The notes: generated by a model from the sequence alone, not told the origin. Shown: positions 1-8,194, numbered from the stretch's first letter. The stretch: DNA of 55,936 nucleotides from Cohnella terricola (GCF_007786475.1 NZ_VNJJ01000009.1:127050-182985); one strand, 5' to 3'. Made by a program: numbers and translations.

Positions 1-1
1 T

Positions 2-850
2 CTTGCTTCCGAACGGGAGAATCGCCGTATCGCGGAGAAACGGGAAGAAGCTCTTGAAGAGCGTCTCGCGGCATTGTCCAAGAATGAAGAAAAACTCGTT
101 AGAGAATACGGCTCTGAAATCGAAGCGGTTCGAGCCAAAGCGGCGACGGAGATCAAAGATATCGAAACGATCTATTCCGAAGAGCTTGAGGCCGTTAAAG
201 CGCAGTTGGGAGAGATCGCTACGGAGCGAACGCAATTGCAGGCCAAGGAGAAAGAATGGCAGCAATTAAGAGGTCAACTGGAGAGCGATATCGAGCACTG
301 GGCGAAGCAAGCCGACGATCAGCGGCGCACGGTGGTCGAGCAGCAGGAAATGCTGCAGGAGGTGGAGCAGCAGACGGCGGAGCGCTTGCGCGCGCACGAA
401 ACGGCGCTGCAAAAAGCGGAGAAGGAAAAAGAGGAATTGGCTCGTCAACTGAGTGAGCGGGATGCTTGGGAGAACGAGTGGAGCGTATCGCTACGGAGAC
501 TGGAAGATGGTCTTGCATCCGAACGGGAGAATCGCCGTATCGAGGAGAAACGGGCAGAAGCTCTTGAAGAGCGTCTCGCCGAGCTGTCCGATGCGGAGCT
601 GGCCGCGAGAGAAGCGGCCAAGCGAGCGGAGCAAGAGCTGGAAGCCGCATTGGCCGAAGCCGCGGCGACTCCGGCTTATGAGCCGGAAACGTCGATCCCG
701 ATGGAGGAGTTGCTTGAGCAAGCGGCGGCGAGCGAGCGGCTGCAAGAGGAACTCAATCAGCTTAAACGAGAGCACTCGACACTTAACGACGAATACAAGA
801 AGCTTCAGAGCGAGTATAACGAGTGGATCGACATGTTGGAACAAGAATAA
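2..850 (+). CDS. Coiled-coil protein, 5' end outside the window
   Basis: The reading frame is already open at the first complete codon (position 2) and ends with TAA at 848-850, so only the C-terminal 282 residues are visible. The sequence is almost wholly heptad-like, rich in E, A, K, R, Q and L, with no catalytic motif, so a long coiled coil is predicted. The stretch starting LASERENRRI at the window edge recurs about 170 residues later (nt 511-590) with nearly identical DNA, so the protein seems built by recent duplication of long segments. I do not recognise the family; SMC-like or structural proteins are possible. Directly downstream is an array of 51-bp repeats. Confidence 0.7.
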   Translation, partial: LASERENRRIAEKREEALEERLAALSKNEEKLVREYGSEIEAVRAKAATEIKDIETIYSEELEAVKAQLGEIATERTQLQAKEKEWQQLRGQLESDIEHWAKQADDQRRTVVEQQEMLQEVEQQTAERLRAHETALQKAEKEKEELARQLSERDAWENEWSVSLRRLEDGLASERENRRIEEKRAEALEERLAELSDAELAAREAAKRAEQELEAALAEAAATPAYEPETSIPMEELLEQAAASERLQEELNQLKREHSTLNDEYKKLQSEYNEWIDMLEQE

Positions 851-859
851 GCAGCGGAA

Positions 860-1251
860 TTCGACGGCGCTAAGGGTCTGCAAGACCCTTACAGGGGACT
901 TGAACAGGAATTCGACGGCTGTAAGGGTCTTCCAGACCCTTACAGGGCACTTGGAGAGGGATTCGACGGCTCTAAGGGTCTGCCAGACCCTTAGAGGGCG
1001 CTTGAACAGGGATTCGATGGCTGTAAGGGTCCGCCAGACCCTTAGAGGGCACATAAACAGGAATTCAGCGGCTCTAAGGGTCTGCCAGACCCTTAGAGGG
1101 CACTTGAACAGGGATTCGATGGCTGTAAGGGTCTGCCAGACCCTTAGAGGGCGCTTGAACAGGAATTCGACGGCTGTAAGGGTCTGCCAAACCCTTAGAG
1201 GGCACTTGAACAGGAGTTCGACGGCTGTAAGGGTCTGCCAGACCCTACCGG
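860..1251. repeat. Eight tandem 51-bp repeats, each with a palindrome
   Basis: Units begin at 860, 911, 962, 1013, 1064, 1115, 1166 and 1217, exactly 51 bp apart. Each carries a near-perfect inverted repeat with arms TAAGGGTCTG and CAGACCCTTA around one base, followed by a linker of the type AGGGCACTTGAACAGGAATT. Because 51 is a multiple of three, long open frames run through the array on both strands with 17-residue periodicity; I regard them as by-products. The last unit lacks the full right arm. Confidence 0.9.
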
Positions 1252-1290
1252 ACCCTGCTAATGCTCAAGAGAGGGTCGGAAAATGAAACA

Positions 1291-1336
1291 AAAGCGCAAG
1301 TTGTAGGGGAATCTCCCCTTCAAATTTGCGCTTTCT
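1291..1336. terminator. Intrinsic terminator, probably bidirectional
   Basis: The arms AAAGCGCAA (1291-1299) and TTGCGCTTT (1326-1334) close a hairpin with an inner GGGGA/TCCCC stem. It lies between the coiled-coil gene plus repeat array and the convergent cupredoxin gene. Confidence 0.7.
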
Positions 1337-1373
1337 TAATTATAGAGAACTGCTTTTGGGATGCCTGTTCCGA

Positions 1374-1748
1374 TTAGCTAACGACGAGTTTGGCTACCAT
1401 TTTGCTGTGGCCGGTTCCGCACATGATGTTGCATTTGAACTCGTAAGTGCCTGCCGGCAGATTCACGACTTTTGATTTGCCGCCTCTGATTTGAATGTCT
1501 TGGCCGATGATTTCTATGCCGTGCGCCCCGCTGATATTCTCGACCGTCAGCTTAACTGGCGTGTCTTTCGGAAGCGCGTATTCCGTTTGATCGAATTCCC
1601 AACTGCTGGCCTTAATCACGACTTCTTGCGAAGCGGCTTCTTCCGTAGCTTGAGAGTTTTTGTCCGAATCCGTATTTTTGCCTCCGCAAGCGGATAGCGT
1701 TAGTGCCAATGCCGCGATTACGAGAAAATAAATAATGTTTTTTTGCAT
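1374..1748 (-). CDS. Cupredoxin lipoprotein with a CuA-type copper motif
   Basis: The 124-residue product starts with a lipoprotein signal peptide whose lipobox is LSAC (residues 18-21), so it should be anchored on the outer face of the membrane. After a short acidic linker comes a single cupredoxin fold. The C-terminal motif CNIMCGTGHSKM has the C-x3-C-x3-H-x2-M spacing of the CuA site of cytochrome c oxidase subunit II, and an upstream histidine (AHGIEI) could be the remaining ligand. The two transmembrane helices of subunit II are missing and no oxidase genes are nearby, so this is a free-standing CuA-like protein, perhaps in copper delivery or electron transfer. GGAGGG precedes the ATG. 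Fold confident, function inferred. Confidence 0.8.
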   Translation of the reverse strand: MQKNIIYFLVIAALALTLSACGGKNTDSDKNSQATEEAASQEVVIKASSWEFDQTEYALPKDTPVKLTVENISGAHGIEIIGQDIQIRGGKSKVVNLPAGTYEFKCNIMCGTGHSKMVAKLVVS

Positions 1749-1915
1749 GCGAATTCCCTCCGTACCTCATAAAGTGGCAGACGTCGTCTTATCTCTATTT
1801 CCGTTTCTGCCTGCCCACATTGTAACATACGGATGATCGCCTAAAATACCCAATCCATGGCAGAGTCATGACAATGTAGCATAATGACAATATCGAGCGA
1901 CTACACCTACGTGAA

Positions 1916-1947
1916 ACAGCCTCCTTGCCCGCAGGCAAGGAGGCTGT
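1916..1947. terminator. Strong hairpin after the holin-like gene
   Basis: Perfect 14-bp arms, ACAGCCTCCTTGCC (1916-1929) and its complement (1934-1947), with a 4-base loop, just past the stop of the minus-strand gene. No long T-run follows on the minus strand, so terminator function is likely but not certain. Confidence 0.6.
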
Positions 1948-1958
1948 TCGGCTCGGGG

Positions 1959-2315
1959 CTATGCTCTTTTTCTTGCAGCTTCGTACGGGGTCGCGACGGG
2001 AATGAAAAGGTCGATAATCCCGATCACCAAAGCGGCCAGAAGCGCGCCGATCACTGTGACTTCGACGCGGCCGACAACGAACTGGGCTAGCCAGATCACG
2101 AGAGCGCTGCTCAGAAAGCCGACAATACCTCTGCCGAACGGGGTTACTTTTTTACCGAAGATGCCTTCGATAATCCAGCCCAGAACGGCGATAACGATCG
2201 CGAGCATGAGCGCGCTCCAGAAGCCGCCGACGTGAAATTGAGGAACGAGCCAACCGACCACCAAGAGTACGATGGCGGAGACGATAAAACGAACGATCGT
2301 GCCGAGAATGTTCAT
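1959..2315 (-). CDS. Phage-holin-4-family (YvlD-like) small membrane protein
   Basis: This 118-residue protein is nearly all hydrophobic, with four predicted membrane helices separated by short loops, one containing GKKVTPFGRG. It matches the PF04020 group (phage_holin_4_2, YvlD-like), common as chromosomal single genes in Bacillota and usually not part of a prophage. No phage genes are nearby. An AAAGGAGGTTG ribosome binding site sits just upstream of the ATG. It is divergent from mutS2 and ends in a strong hairpin. In B. subtilis yvlD belongs to an envelope-stress operon, but nothing here shows its regulation; the function is unknown. Confidence 0.8.
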   Translation of the reverse strand: MNILGTIVRFIVSAIVLLVVGWLVPQFHVGGFWSALMLAIVIAVLGWIIEGIFGKKVTPFGRGIVGFLSSALVIWLAQFVVGRVEVTVIGALLAALVIGIIDLFIPVATPYEAARKRA

Positions 2316-2399
2316 CTTTTTTTCAACCTCCTTTGCTGTAGTTTATCCCGAGTTTTAAACCGTATGAGTGGAAGGTTTCGCAAGATTAACCGATTCGGC

Positions 2400-2405
2400 T
2401 ATAAT
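2400..2405 (+). promoter_or_regulatory. Candidate -10 box for mutS2
   Basis: A perfect TATAAT sits 25 bp upstream of the mutS2 start. The hexamer at -35 distance (TTCGCA, 2377-2382) is poor, so this is a weak call. Confidence 0.35.
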
Positions 2406-2430
2406 ATAGGCGAAGGAGTTGACATTAGCC

Positions 2431-4791
2431 GTGAACGACAAGGCTTTACATACGCTTGAATACGACAAAATTATCCGCCGGCTAACGGGTCTTGCCGCGA
2501 CAAGCCTGGGCAAGGAAGAGGCGGAGAAGCTTCTGCCCGTCCGGGAATTGCCGATCGTCGAACGCCGCCTAGCGGCTACCGACGAAGCGGTGCGGGTCGG
2601 GAATCTCAAGGGCGCTCCGCCGTTCGGCGGAATTACCGATATTCGGCCATCCTTGCAGAGGGCGAAGCTGCAGGGCATGCTGCAGCCTCCCGAATTGATG
2701 GAGGTTGCCCAATTCATAATGGGCTCGCGGAGACTCAGACGTCATATCGCGGTTGCAGGAGAAGAAACCGAGCTGCCGCTTCTTGAGGATTTATGCGAAC
2801 CGTTAACCGATTATAAGCAGGTCGAGGACGATATCCGCAGATGCATCGACGATCAGGGAGAAGTGCTGGATGCGGCTAGTCCCGAGCTCGCTTCGGTGCG
2901 TAGGGATATCCGCCTGAACGAAGGACGCGCCCGCGAGAAACTCGAAAGCCTGATCCGGTCGAGCTCGGTGCAGAAAATGTTGCAGGAAACGCTGATCACG
3001 ATGCGGAACGACCGTTACGTAATCCCGGTTAAACAGGAATACCGCTCCCACTTCGGAGGAATCGTTCACGACCAATCCGGAAGCGGCGCAACGCTCTTTA
3101 TCGAACCGGAAGCGGTCGTTCAGATGAACAACAAGCTGCGCGAACTGAAAATCAAGGAGCAGAACGAAGTCGAGCGGATTCTGCGCAAGCTTACGGCGCA
3201 AGTCGGAGAACGGGCCGATCTGCTCGCCGGAGACGCGGAAATTATCGGCATGATCGATTTTATTTTTGCCAAAGCCTCCCTCGCGCATGCGTTTTACGCT
3301 ACCCTTCCGGAGATGAACGACGAAGGTCGTCTTCTTCTGCGCAGGGCGCGCCATCCGCTTCTGGATATGAAACAAGCGGTTCCGATCGATATCGAACTAG
3401 GAGAAGGTTATACGTCGATTATCGTGACGGGACCGAATACCGGCGGTAAAACCGTCTCTTTGAAAACGATCGGCCTGCTGAGCCTGATGGCGATGTCCGG
3501 GTTGTTCGTTCCTGCGGAAGAAGGAAGCCGACTCTGCGTCTTCGACGGAATCTATGCGGATATTGGCGACGAGCAAAGTATCGAGCAAAGCTTGAGCACG
3601 TTCTCGAGCCACATGACGAATCTGATCTCCATGCTCGGCCAGGTGACAAGCAAAAGCCTGGTGCTGCTGGACGAACTGGGTGCGGGGACGGATCCGGCGG
3701 AAGGCTCTGCGCTTGCGATCGCAATTCTCGAGCATTTGCAGAAGCTCGGCTGCCGATTGATCGCGACGACGCATTATAGCGAGCTTAAAGCTTACGCTTA
3801 TAATCGCGAAGGGATCATCAACGCAAGTATGGAATTCGACGTTGCGACATTGCGTCCGACTTACAGATTGCTGGTTGGCGTTCCCGGACGAAGCAACGCG
3901 TTCGCGATCGCAGAACGGCTGGGCTTGCCGAAGAGCATTATCGACCATGCCCGAGGCGAGGTAAGCGAGGATGAGCTAAAGGTTGATTCGATGATCGCCT
4001 CGTTGGAGCAAGACCGGCTGCAAGCCCGCTCGGAACGTCAGTTGGCCGAACGGCTGCGCGCGGAAACCGAAAAGCTGCAGAAGGACTTTCAGGATGAGCG
4101 GTTCAAATTCCAGGAGCAAAAAGCGAAGCTGCTTGAAACCGCCCGCGAAGAAGCGCGGCAGCAGATCGCCAAAGCGAAGCGGGAGGCGGAAGAGATCATC
4201 TCCGACTTGCGGCGTTTGGCGATGGAAGAAGGGGCCTCGGTTAAAGAACATAAGCTGATCGAATCCAGGCGCAAGCTTGAAGAAGCCGTTCCCGAACCGG
4301 TCGCCAGACCGGTCAGGGGAGCGGGAGCCAAATCCGCGAAGATCGAAGCGGGCGACGAGGTCAAAGTTCATAGTCTAGGCGGCCAGAAGGGCCATGTCGT
4401 CGAACTCACTGGGAGCGGCGAAGCGTTCGTTCAGCTCGGGATTATGAAAATGAAAGTCGCATTGGCCGATCTGGAGCCCGTCCGTCAAGCTGCCGCGAGC
4501 AAAACGCCGGTTCAGGCCACGGTCGTCAAAAGATCGCGCGACGAGAACATTCGGACAGAACTGGATTTAAGGGGGATGGCGCTCGACGAGGCGATTCCGG
4601 AAGTGGACCGATTTCTCGACGAGGCGTTTCTTGCGAATTTGGGTCAAGTATACATTATCCACGGCAAAGGAACGGGAACGCTGCGAACGGGGGTTCAGGA
4701 TTTTCTGCGCCGCCATAAACATGTGAAGAGCTATCGGTTAGGCCAATTCGGGGAAGGCGGCGCGGGCGTATCCGTAGCCGAGCTTCACTAA
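2431..4791 (+). CDS. mutS2: Endonuclease MutS2
   Basis: 786 residues, matching B. subtilis MutS2 in length. Order: the N-terminal MutS2-type core and lever domains, an ABC-type ATPase with Walker A GPNTGGKT near residue 333 and Walker B LVLLDELGAGTDP, a long coiled coil, then a C-terminal Smr nuclease domain (about 710-786) with LDLRG and HGKGTG motifs. MutS2 acts in recombination control and in rescue of collided ribosomes in Bacillota. A TTG at 2419 touches the GAAGGAG site directly, so I chose GTG at 2431, 12 nt from it and giving the family's usual N-terminus. It heads a gene run reaching cysK. Confidence 0.95.
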   Translation: MNDKALHTLEYDKIIRRLTGLAATSLGKEEAEKLLPVRELPIVERRLAATDEAVRVGNLKGAPPFGGITDIRPSLQRAKLQGMLQPPELMEVAQFIMGSRRLRRHIAVAGEETELPLLEDLCEPLTDYKQVEDDIRRCIDDQGEVLDAASPELASVRRDIRLNEGRAREKLESLIRSSSVQKMLQETLITMRNDRYVIPVKQEYRSHFGGIVHDQSGSGATLFIEPEAVVQMNNKLRELKIKEQNEVERILRKLTAQVGERADLLAGDAEIIGMIDFIFAKASLAHAFYATLPEMNDEGRLLLRRARHPLLDMKQAVPIDIELGEGYTSIIVTGPNTGGKTVSLKTIGLLSLMAMSGLFVPAEEGSRLCVFDGIYADIGDEQSIEQSLSTFSSHMTNLISMLGQVTSKSLVLLDELGAGTDPAEGSALAIAILEHLQKLGCRLIATTHYSELKAYAYNREGIINASMEFDVATLRPTYRLLVGVPGRSNAFAIAERLGLPKSIIDHARGEVSEDELKVDSMIASLEQDRLQARSERQLAERLRAETEKLQKDFQDERFKFQEQKAKLLETAREEARQQIAKAKREAEEIISDLRRLAMEEGASVKEHKLIESRRKLEEAVPEPVARPVRGAGAKSAKIEAGDEVKVHSLGGQKGHVVELTGSGEAFVQLGIMKMKVALADLEPVRQAAASKTPVQATVVKRSRDENIRTELDLRGMALDEAIPEVDRFLDEAFLANLGQVYIIHGKGTGTLRTGVQDFLRRHKHVKSYRLGQFGEGGAGVSVAELH

Positions 4792-4807
4792 ACGGGAGGT
4801 CTCGGGC

Positions 4808-5227
4808 GTGCATGGCGTAGTCGATTCGATCATGTCTCATCCTTTTCCGGCGGTGTTGGCTTATTTTTCGGTAGGCATACTGGCGTTGATCTTTTTCTTG
4901 TCTTGTTTCGAATGGGTGTCGAAGTACGACGGATGGGCGGAGATTCGCAAAGGGAACTTGTCCGCGGCCATGGCGACCGGAGGCAAAATATTTGGGATCT
5001 GCAATATATTCCGGTTTTCCATCGAAGCCAACGACACGATCTACGAAAGTCTGCTATGGGCTGCAATCGGGTTCGTGCTGTTGCTGGTCGCCTATTTTCT
5101 ATTCGAGTTTATGACGCCGGTGTTCCGGATCGACGAAGAAATCAGGAAGGACAATCGGGCGGTAGGCTTTCTTGCGCTCGTATTGTCCGTATCCTTGTCT
5201 TACATTATCGGCGCCGCCGTCCACTAA
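4808..5227 (+). CDS. DUF350 family membrane protein
   Basis: 139 residues with about four membrane helices. The centre, GNLSAAMATGGKIFGICNI, is the characteristic polar-glycine stretch of DUF350 proteins, usually found near potassium-channel-like or ATP-grasp genes and of unknown function. The start is GTG, placed 7 nt after GGGAGGT (4794-4800); an in-frame ATG exists further in. It follows mutS2 by 16 bp and precedes a tiny membrane peptide gene, so it is probably co-transcribed. Confidence 0.85.
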   Translation: MHGVVDSIMSHPFPAVLAYFSVGILALIFFLSCFEWVSKYDGWAEIRKGNLSAAMATGGKIFGICNIFRFSIEANDTIYESLLWAAIGFVLLLVAYFLFEFMTPVFRIDEEIRKDNRAVGFLALVLSVSLSYIIGAAVH

Positions 5228-5248
5228 TCGAAGGTCGGAGGAATCAAC

Positions 5249-5332
5249 ATGAAGTATTTATGGGGAACGCTATTAGCCCTTGCGGTTTTGTTTGTCGCGA
5301 TCGGCGTATTTTATATGATGAGGGAGGCTTGA
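5249..5332 (+). CDS. 27-residue single-helix membrane peptide
   Basis: ATG at 5249 follows GGAGGA (5237-5242) with 6-nt spacing and ends in TGA at 5330-5332. The peptide is MKYLW, one hydrophobic helix, then a short MMREA tail. The excellent ribosome binding site, the clean transmembrane segment and its position between two genes of one operon support it being real. Its last codons contain the GGGAGG used by the next gene. Similarity to a known family cannot be judged at this size. Confidence 0.6.
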   Translation: MKYLWGTLLALAVLFVAIGVFYMMREA

Positions 5333-5338
5333 ACCGAC

Positions 5339-5890
5339 ATGTCCGTTGTAATCTGTCCGTGGTGTCAAAGCGAGATTCCGCAAGAAGAGGGGCAAGAGCC
5401 CGATAAGTTCTGTCCGGTATGCGACAATGAGCTGGACGGCTATCGAACGTTGACGTTAAGTCTGGGGGATGATGAGGAAGAGGAGGAAGAACCGGAATTC
5501 GAAGATGAAGACGCGCCGGTCATCTCGATCGATGACGAGGATCTCGGCTGGATGGACGACGAGGCACTGGAGTCCAGCGAAGAATTGGAAAGATTCGAGG
5601 AGACGGTGGAACAGCTTCTTAACGACCAGGAGCTTGTGCCGGAGTGTCCGCTTTGTCGGGAATATATGGTGGAAACGGGCGAACGCGTCATCTCGAAGGA
5701 GGAGTTTCAACCACGCGTTCATGAAGCCGTAGGCGAAGCGTTGGTGGAAGCTCCGATCAAGCTTGCGATGTACGTCTGTCCTTCATGCTTCACGGTACAA
5801 TCTTTCCTAGGGGACGCCCACCGTCAGCGCATGGTGAGACGTTTAAGCCAGGATTCCACGCTTCGAGGAGAATCGGAGCCCGACGTATGA
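5339..5890 (+). CDS. Acidic double zinc-ribbon protein
   Basis: 183 residues. An N-terminal CPWC...CPVC pair (residues 6-30) and a second set, CPLC near residue 103 and CPSC near 144, each look like four-cysteine zinc sites. Between them is a very acidic stretch of about 45 residues, mostly D and E. It overlaps cysK by the ATGA arrangement (5887-5890), so translation is coupled. I know similar hypothetical proteins only from Paenibacillaceae. A nucleic-acid or protein-binding role is possible but unproven. Confidence 0.7.
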   Translation: MSVVICPWCQSEIPQEEGQEPDKFCPVCDNELDGYRTLTLSLGDDEEEEEEPEFEDEDAPVISIDDEDLGWMDDEALESSEELERFEETVEQLLNDQELVPECPLCREYMVETGERVISKEEFQPRVHEAVGEALVEAPIKLAMYVCPSCFTVQSFLGDAHRQRMVRRLSQDSTLRGESEPDV

Positions 5891-6804
5891 CCAGAATGGT
5901 GCAATCCGTAATCGAATTGATCGGAAATACGCCGGCCGTTCAGCTGCAAAGAATGGCCGGGCCGGGTCATGCCGAGGTATACGTAAAGTTGGAAAAGCTG
6001 AATCCGAGCGGCAGCGTTAAGGATCGGGCAGCTTCGGGACTGCTGATGGACGCTGAGCGGCGCGGACTGATCGGCCCGGGAAGCCTGATCGTGGAGCCAA
6101 CAAGCGGAAATACGGGAATCGGACTTGCGATGTGTGCGGCGGCCAAGGGATATCGGCTCATTCTCGTGATGCCGGATAATATGACCGCGGAAAGGATATC
6201 CCTTCTCCGGGCGTATGGGGCCGAGGTTGTATTAACGCCTGCCGCGGAACGGATGCCCGGTGCCATCGCCCGAGCCCGGGGCATTCTTAAGGATAATCCG
6301 GGCAGCTATATGCCGAACCAATTCGAAAATCCGGCGAATCCGGATATTCACCGTTCGACGACCGCTCTGGAGATTATTGAACAAACCGGAGGTCGCTTGG
6401 ATGCGTTCGTTGCAACGGCGGGAACCGGAGGTACGATTACCGGAACGGGCGAAGTACTAAAGGAAAAGCTCCCGAATCTGCATATTGCCGTCGTGGAGCC
6501 TGCGGGTTCGCCCGTGCTGTCCGGTGGGCAGCCGGGGCCCCACAAACTGGTCGGAACGAGCCCCGGCTTCGTACCGTCCATTCTGAATACGTCCGTCTAT
6601 GACGAGATCATTCAGGTCAAGGACGATGACGCCCTGGAAACGACCCGGAGGCTTGCCCGTCTTGAAGGATTGCTCGTTGGGCCTTCTTCAGGCGCTTCCG
6701 TATGGGCCGCTCTGCAGGTCGCTCGTAAGTTCGGAGAAGGTAAGCGGGTCTTATGCATCGCCCCGGATACAGGAGAACGTTATTTAAGCATGGATATATT
6801 CTGA
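5887..6804 (+). CDS. cysK: Cysteine synthase (O-acetylserine sulfhydrylase)
   Basis: A 305-residue fold-type II PLP enzyme that makes cysteine from O-acetylserine and sulfide. NPSGSVKDR carries the PLP lysine (K45), TSGNTG binds the substrate carboxylate, and GTGGT binds the phosphate. The open frame extends upstream into the preceding gene, but ATG 5887 overlaps that gene's stop and gives the usual length. There is no C-terminal regulatory extension, so it is not a cystathionine beta-synthase. It is the last gene of the mutS2 run, before a strong terminator. Confidence 0.9.
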   Translation: MTRMVQSVIELIGNTPAVQLQRMAGPGHAEVYVKLEKLNPSGSVKDRAASGLLMDAERRGLIGPGSLIVEPTSGNTGIGLAMCAAAKGYRLILVMPDNMTAERISLLRAYGAEVVLTPAAERMPGAIARARGILKDNPGSYMPNQFENPANPDIHRSTTALEIIEQTGGRLDAFVATAGTGGTITGTGEVLKEKLPNLHIAVVEPAGSPVLSGGQPGPHKLVGTSPGFVPSILNTSVYDEIIQVKDDDALETTRRLARLEGLLVGPSSGASVWAALQVARKFGEGKRVLCIAPDTGERYLSMDIF

Positions 6805-6823
6805 TCGGTGAATTTTGTTCGCG

Positions 6824-6852
6824 CGCTTGCCCTTTTCGGCAAGCGTTTTTTT
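6824..6852 (+). terminator. Intrinsic terminator after cysK
   Basis: Arms CGCTTGCC (6824-6831) and GGCAAGCG (6838-6845), followed by seven T. Confidence 0.9.
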
Positions 6853-6927
6853 GTGTGCATAACCAGGAGGCGAACGTCGCACTATAAGAACTGATGTCCA
6901 ATTCATTGTCTGGGAGGAATAAAATCC

Positions 6928-7149
6928 GTGCAAGCTATGACCGCCAAAGAACTGGAATACTGTGCCGATTCGATGTCCAACGAAGATTTGTTGATCAAAC
7001 AATGCGCCGTCGCCGCCGCTACGATTACGAACGCGCAAGTGAAGCAAGCCTGCTCGCATATGATCGATGTGCATACGCAGCATTACAACACGCTGCTGAG
7101 CGCGCTTCAGCAGCATCAATCGATCGCTCCCGCCCAACCCCAAGCATAG
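6928..7149 (+). CDS. Small spore-coat-type protein
   Basis: 73 residues from GTG 6928, with GGGAGGAA about 9 nt before it. The helical core (NEDLLIKQCAVAAATITN, then a histidine-rich MIDVHTQHYNTLL) resembles the short CotF-like coat proteins that occur in pairs in Paenibacillaceae. The next gene encodes a longer CotF-family protein, 16 bp away, so both probably form a late sporulation operon. No sporulation sigma promoter could be placed with confidence. Confidence 0.7.
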   Translation: MQAMTAKELEYCADSMSNEDLLIKQCAVAAATITNAQVKQACSHMIDVHTQHYNTLLSALQQHQSIAPAQPQA

Positions 7150-7165
7150 AAGGAGGCTGCCACAG

Positions 7166-7531
7166 ATGTATAACAATACGGTTTTACCGGAAGCGGATAT
7201 GGCCTACACGGTGCTCTCCGATCTGAAACGGGTTACTCGCGAATATGCGACGGCTGCCACGGAGTCGGTATGTCCGGAAATTCGGAAAATGTTCACGGAG
7301 CTGATGGACGATACGTTAAAGCTGCAAGGCGAGCTGTATATGGCCATGCAGCAAAATAATATGTATAACGCCTCGTCTCCGGTCATTAAACCGGAACTCG
7401 ACAAACATCTCAAACAATACCAGCAGATCCAGCAGCAAACCGCGCAATTCGTGCAGCAAGCGCAATCGGCGCAGGGTCAAATGGCTATGAACGCCTCCTC
7501 AACCGGCAATCAGATGCCCGCCTATCAATAA
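7166..7531 (+). CDS. CotF-family spore coat protein
   Basis: 121 residues. The first 80 form the ferritin-like helical CotF pattern (DMAYTVLSDLKRVTREYATAATESVCPEIRKMF, shown here only in part: MAYTVLSDLKRV, then EIRKMFTELMDDTLKLQGEL). The tail is rich in Q, M and N (QQIQQQTAQFVQQAQ), typical of coat proteins. A GGAGG site precedes the ATG. It should be deposited on the forespore surface. It follows the small coat gene and is followed by a terminator. Confidence 0.8.
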   Translation: MYNNTVLPEADMAYTVLSDLKRVTREYATAATESVCPEIRKMFTELMDDTLKLQGELYMAMQQNNMYNASSPVIKPELDKHLKQYQQIQQQTAQFVQQAQSAQGQMAMNASSTGNQMPAYQ

Positions 7532-7543
7532 TTCGAAAGCACG

Positions 7544-7576
7544 ACCCCGACCGGCTTCAAGCCGGCGCGGGGTTTT
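7544..7576 (+). terminator. Intrinsic terminator after the coat genes
   Basis: A GC-rich stem, CCCCGACCGGCTT pairing with AAGCCGGCGCGGGG across a short loop, followed by five T. Confidence 0.85.
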
Positions 7577-7671
7577 TGGCGTGTCCGGCATCCGGTTCGA
7601 CTGGCGCCGATTTCACTTTCCACTTAGCCTGTTTTTGATGTATGATGAAGAGTAATTCAGGAGGGATCATG

Positions 7672-8163
7672 ATGAACGAATTTAAGCTAAGCATCTTGGA
7701 TCTGCTCAAGGAAGACGCCCGCTTAACCGCCGCTACGATCGCCACGATGCTGGGAGCGACAGAAGAGGACGTATCCGCCGCGATTGCGGAGATGGAGCAG
7801 GATCACGTGATCGTCAAGTATGCGACGGTCGTGAATTGGAGCAAGGTCGACGAAGAGAAAGTAACGGCTCTAATCGAAGTAAATTGCACGCCCGAGAGAG
7901 GCCGCGGATTCGAAAATATCGCGGAACGCATTTATCTATACCCCGAAGTGAAGTCGGTTTACTTAATGTCGGGCGCGTTCGATCTGCTTGTCGAGATCGA
8001 AGGCAAAAACCTGAAAGAAGTCGCTTCGTTCGTTTCCAACAAGCTATCCACCATCGAATCGGTCATTTCGACCAAGACGTTCTTTATTCTTAAGAAGTAC
8101 AAACAAGACGGCATCATTTTCGAACAATTCGAAGACGATCACCGATTGCTCGTTTCACCATAA
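7672..8163 (+). CDS. Lrp/AsnC-family transcriptional regulator
   Basis: 163 residues: an N-terminal winged helix (LDLLKEDARLTAATIATMLG) and a C-terminal RAM effector domain (VNCTPERGRGFENIAERI, then VYLMSGAFDLLVEIEG). Two adjacent ATGs occur; AGGAGGG (7659-7665) stands 3 nt from the first and 6 nt from the second, so 7672 is preferred. The aminotransferase gene 31 bp downstream is probably co-transcribed and may be a target or supply the effector. Amino acid sensing is the usual role; the ligand is unknown. Confidence 0.85.
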   Translation: MNEFKLSILDLLKEDARLTAATIATMLGATEEDVSAAIAEMEQDHVIVKYATVVNWSKVDEEKVTALIEVNCTPERGRGFENIAERIYLYPEVKSVYLMSGAFDLLVEIEGKNLKEVASFVSNKLSTIESVISTKTFFILKKYKQDGIIFEQFEDDHRLLVSP

Positions 8164-8194
8164 CCGCAGTTCACCGTAAAGGAAGAATGCCACG

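Noticed and set aside
860..1251. CRISPR array
   Set aside because: Units are contiguous and almost identical over all 51 bp; there are no variable spacers and no cas genes.
453..1286. Long open frame through the coiled-coil gene and the 51-bp array (277 codons), and a matching minus-strand frame
   Set aside because: It overlaps the clear coiled-coil frame, and its 17-residue periodicity follows from the 51-bp period being a multiple of three. No ribosome binding site supports either frame.
1959..2315. Prophage, because of the holin-like gene
   Set aside because: PF04020 members are common chromosomal genes and no phage structural, lysis or integrase gene is nearby.
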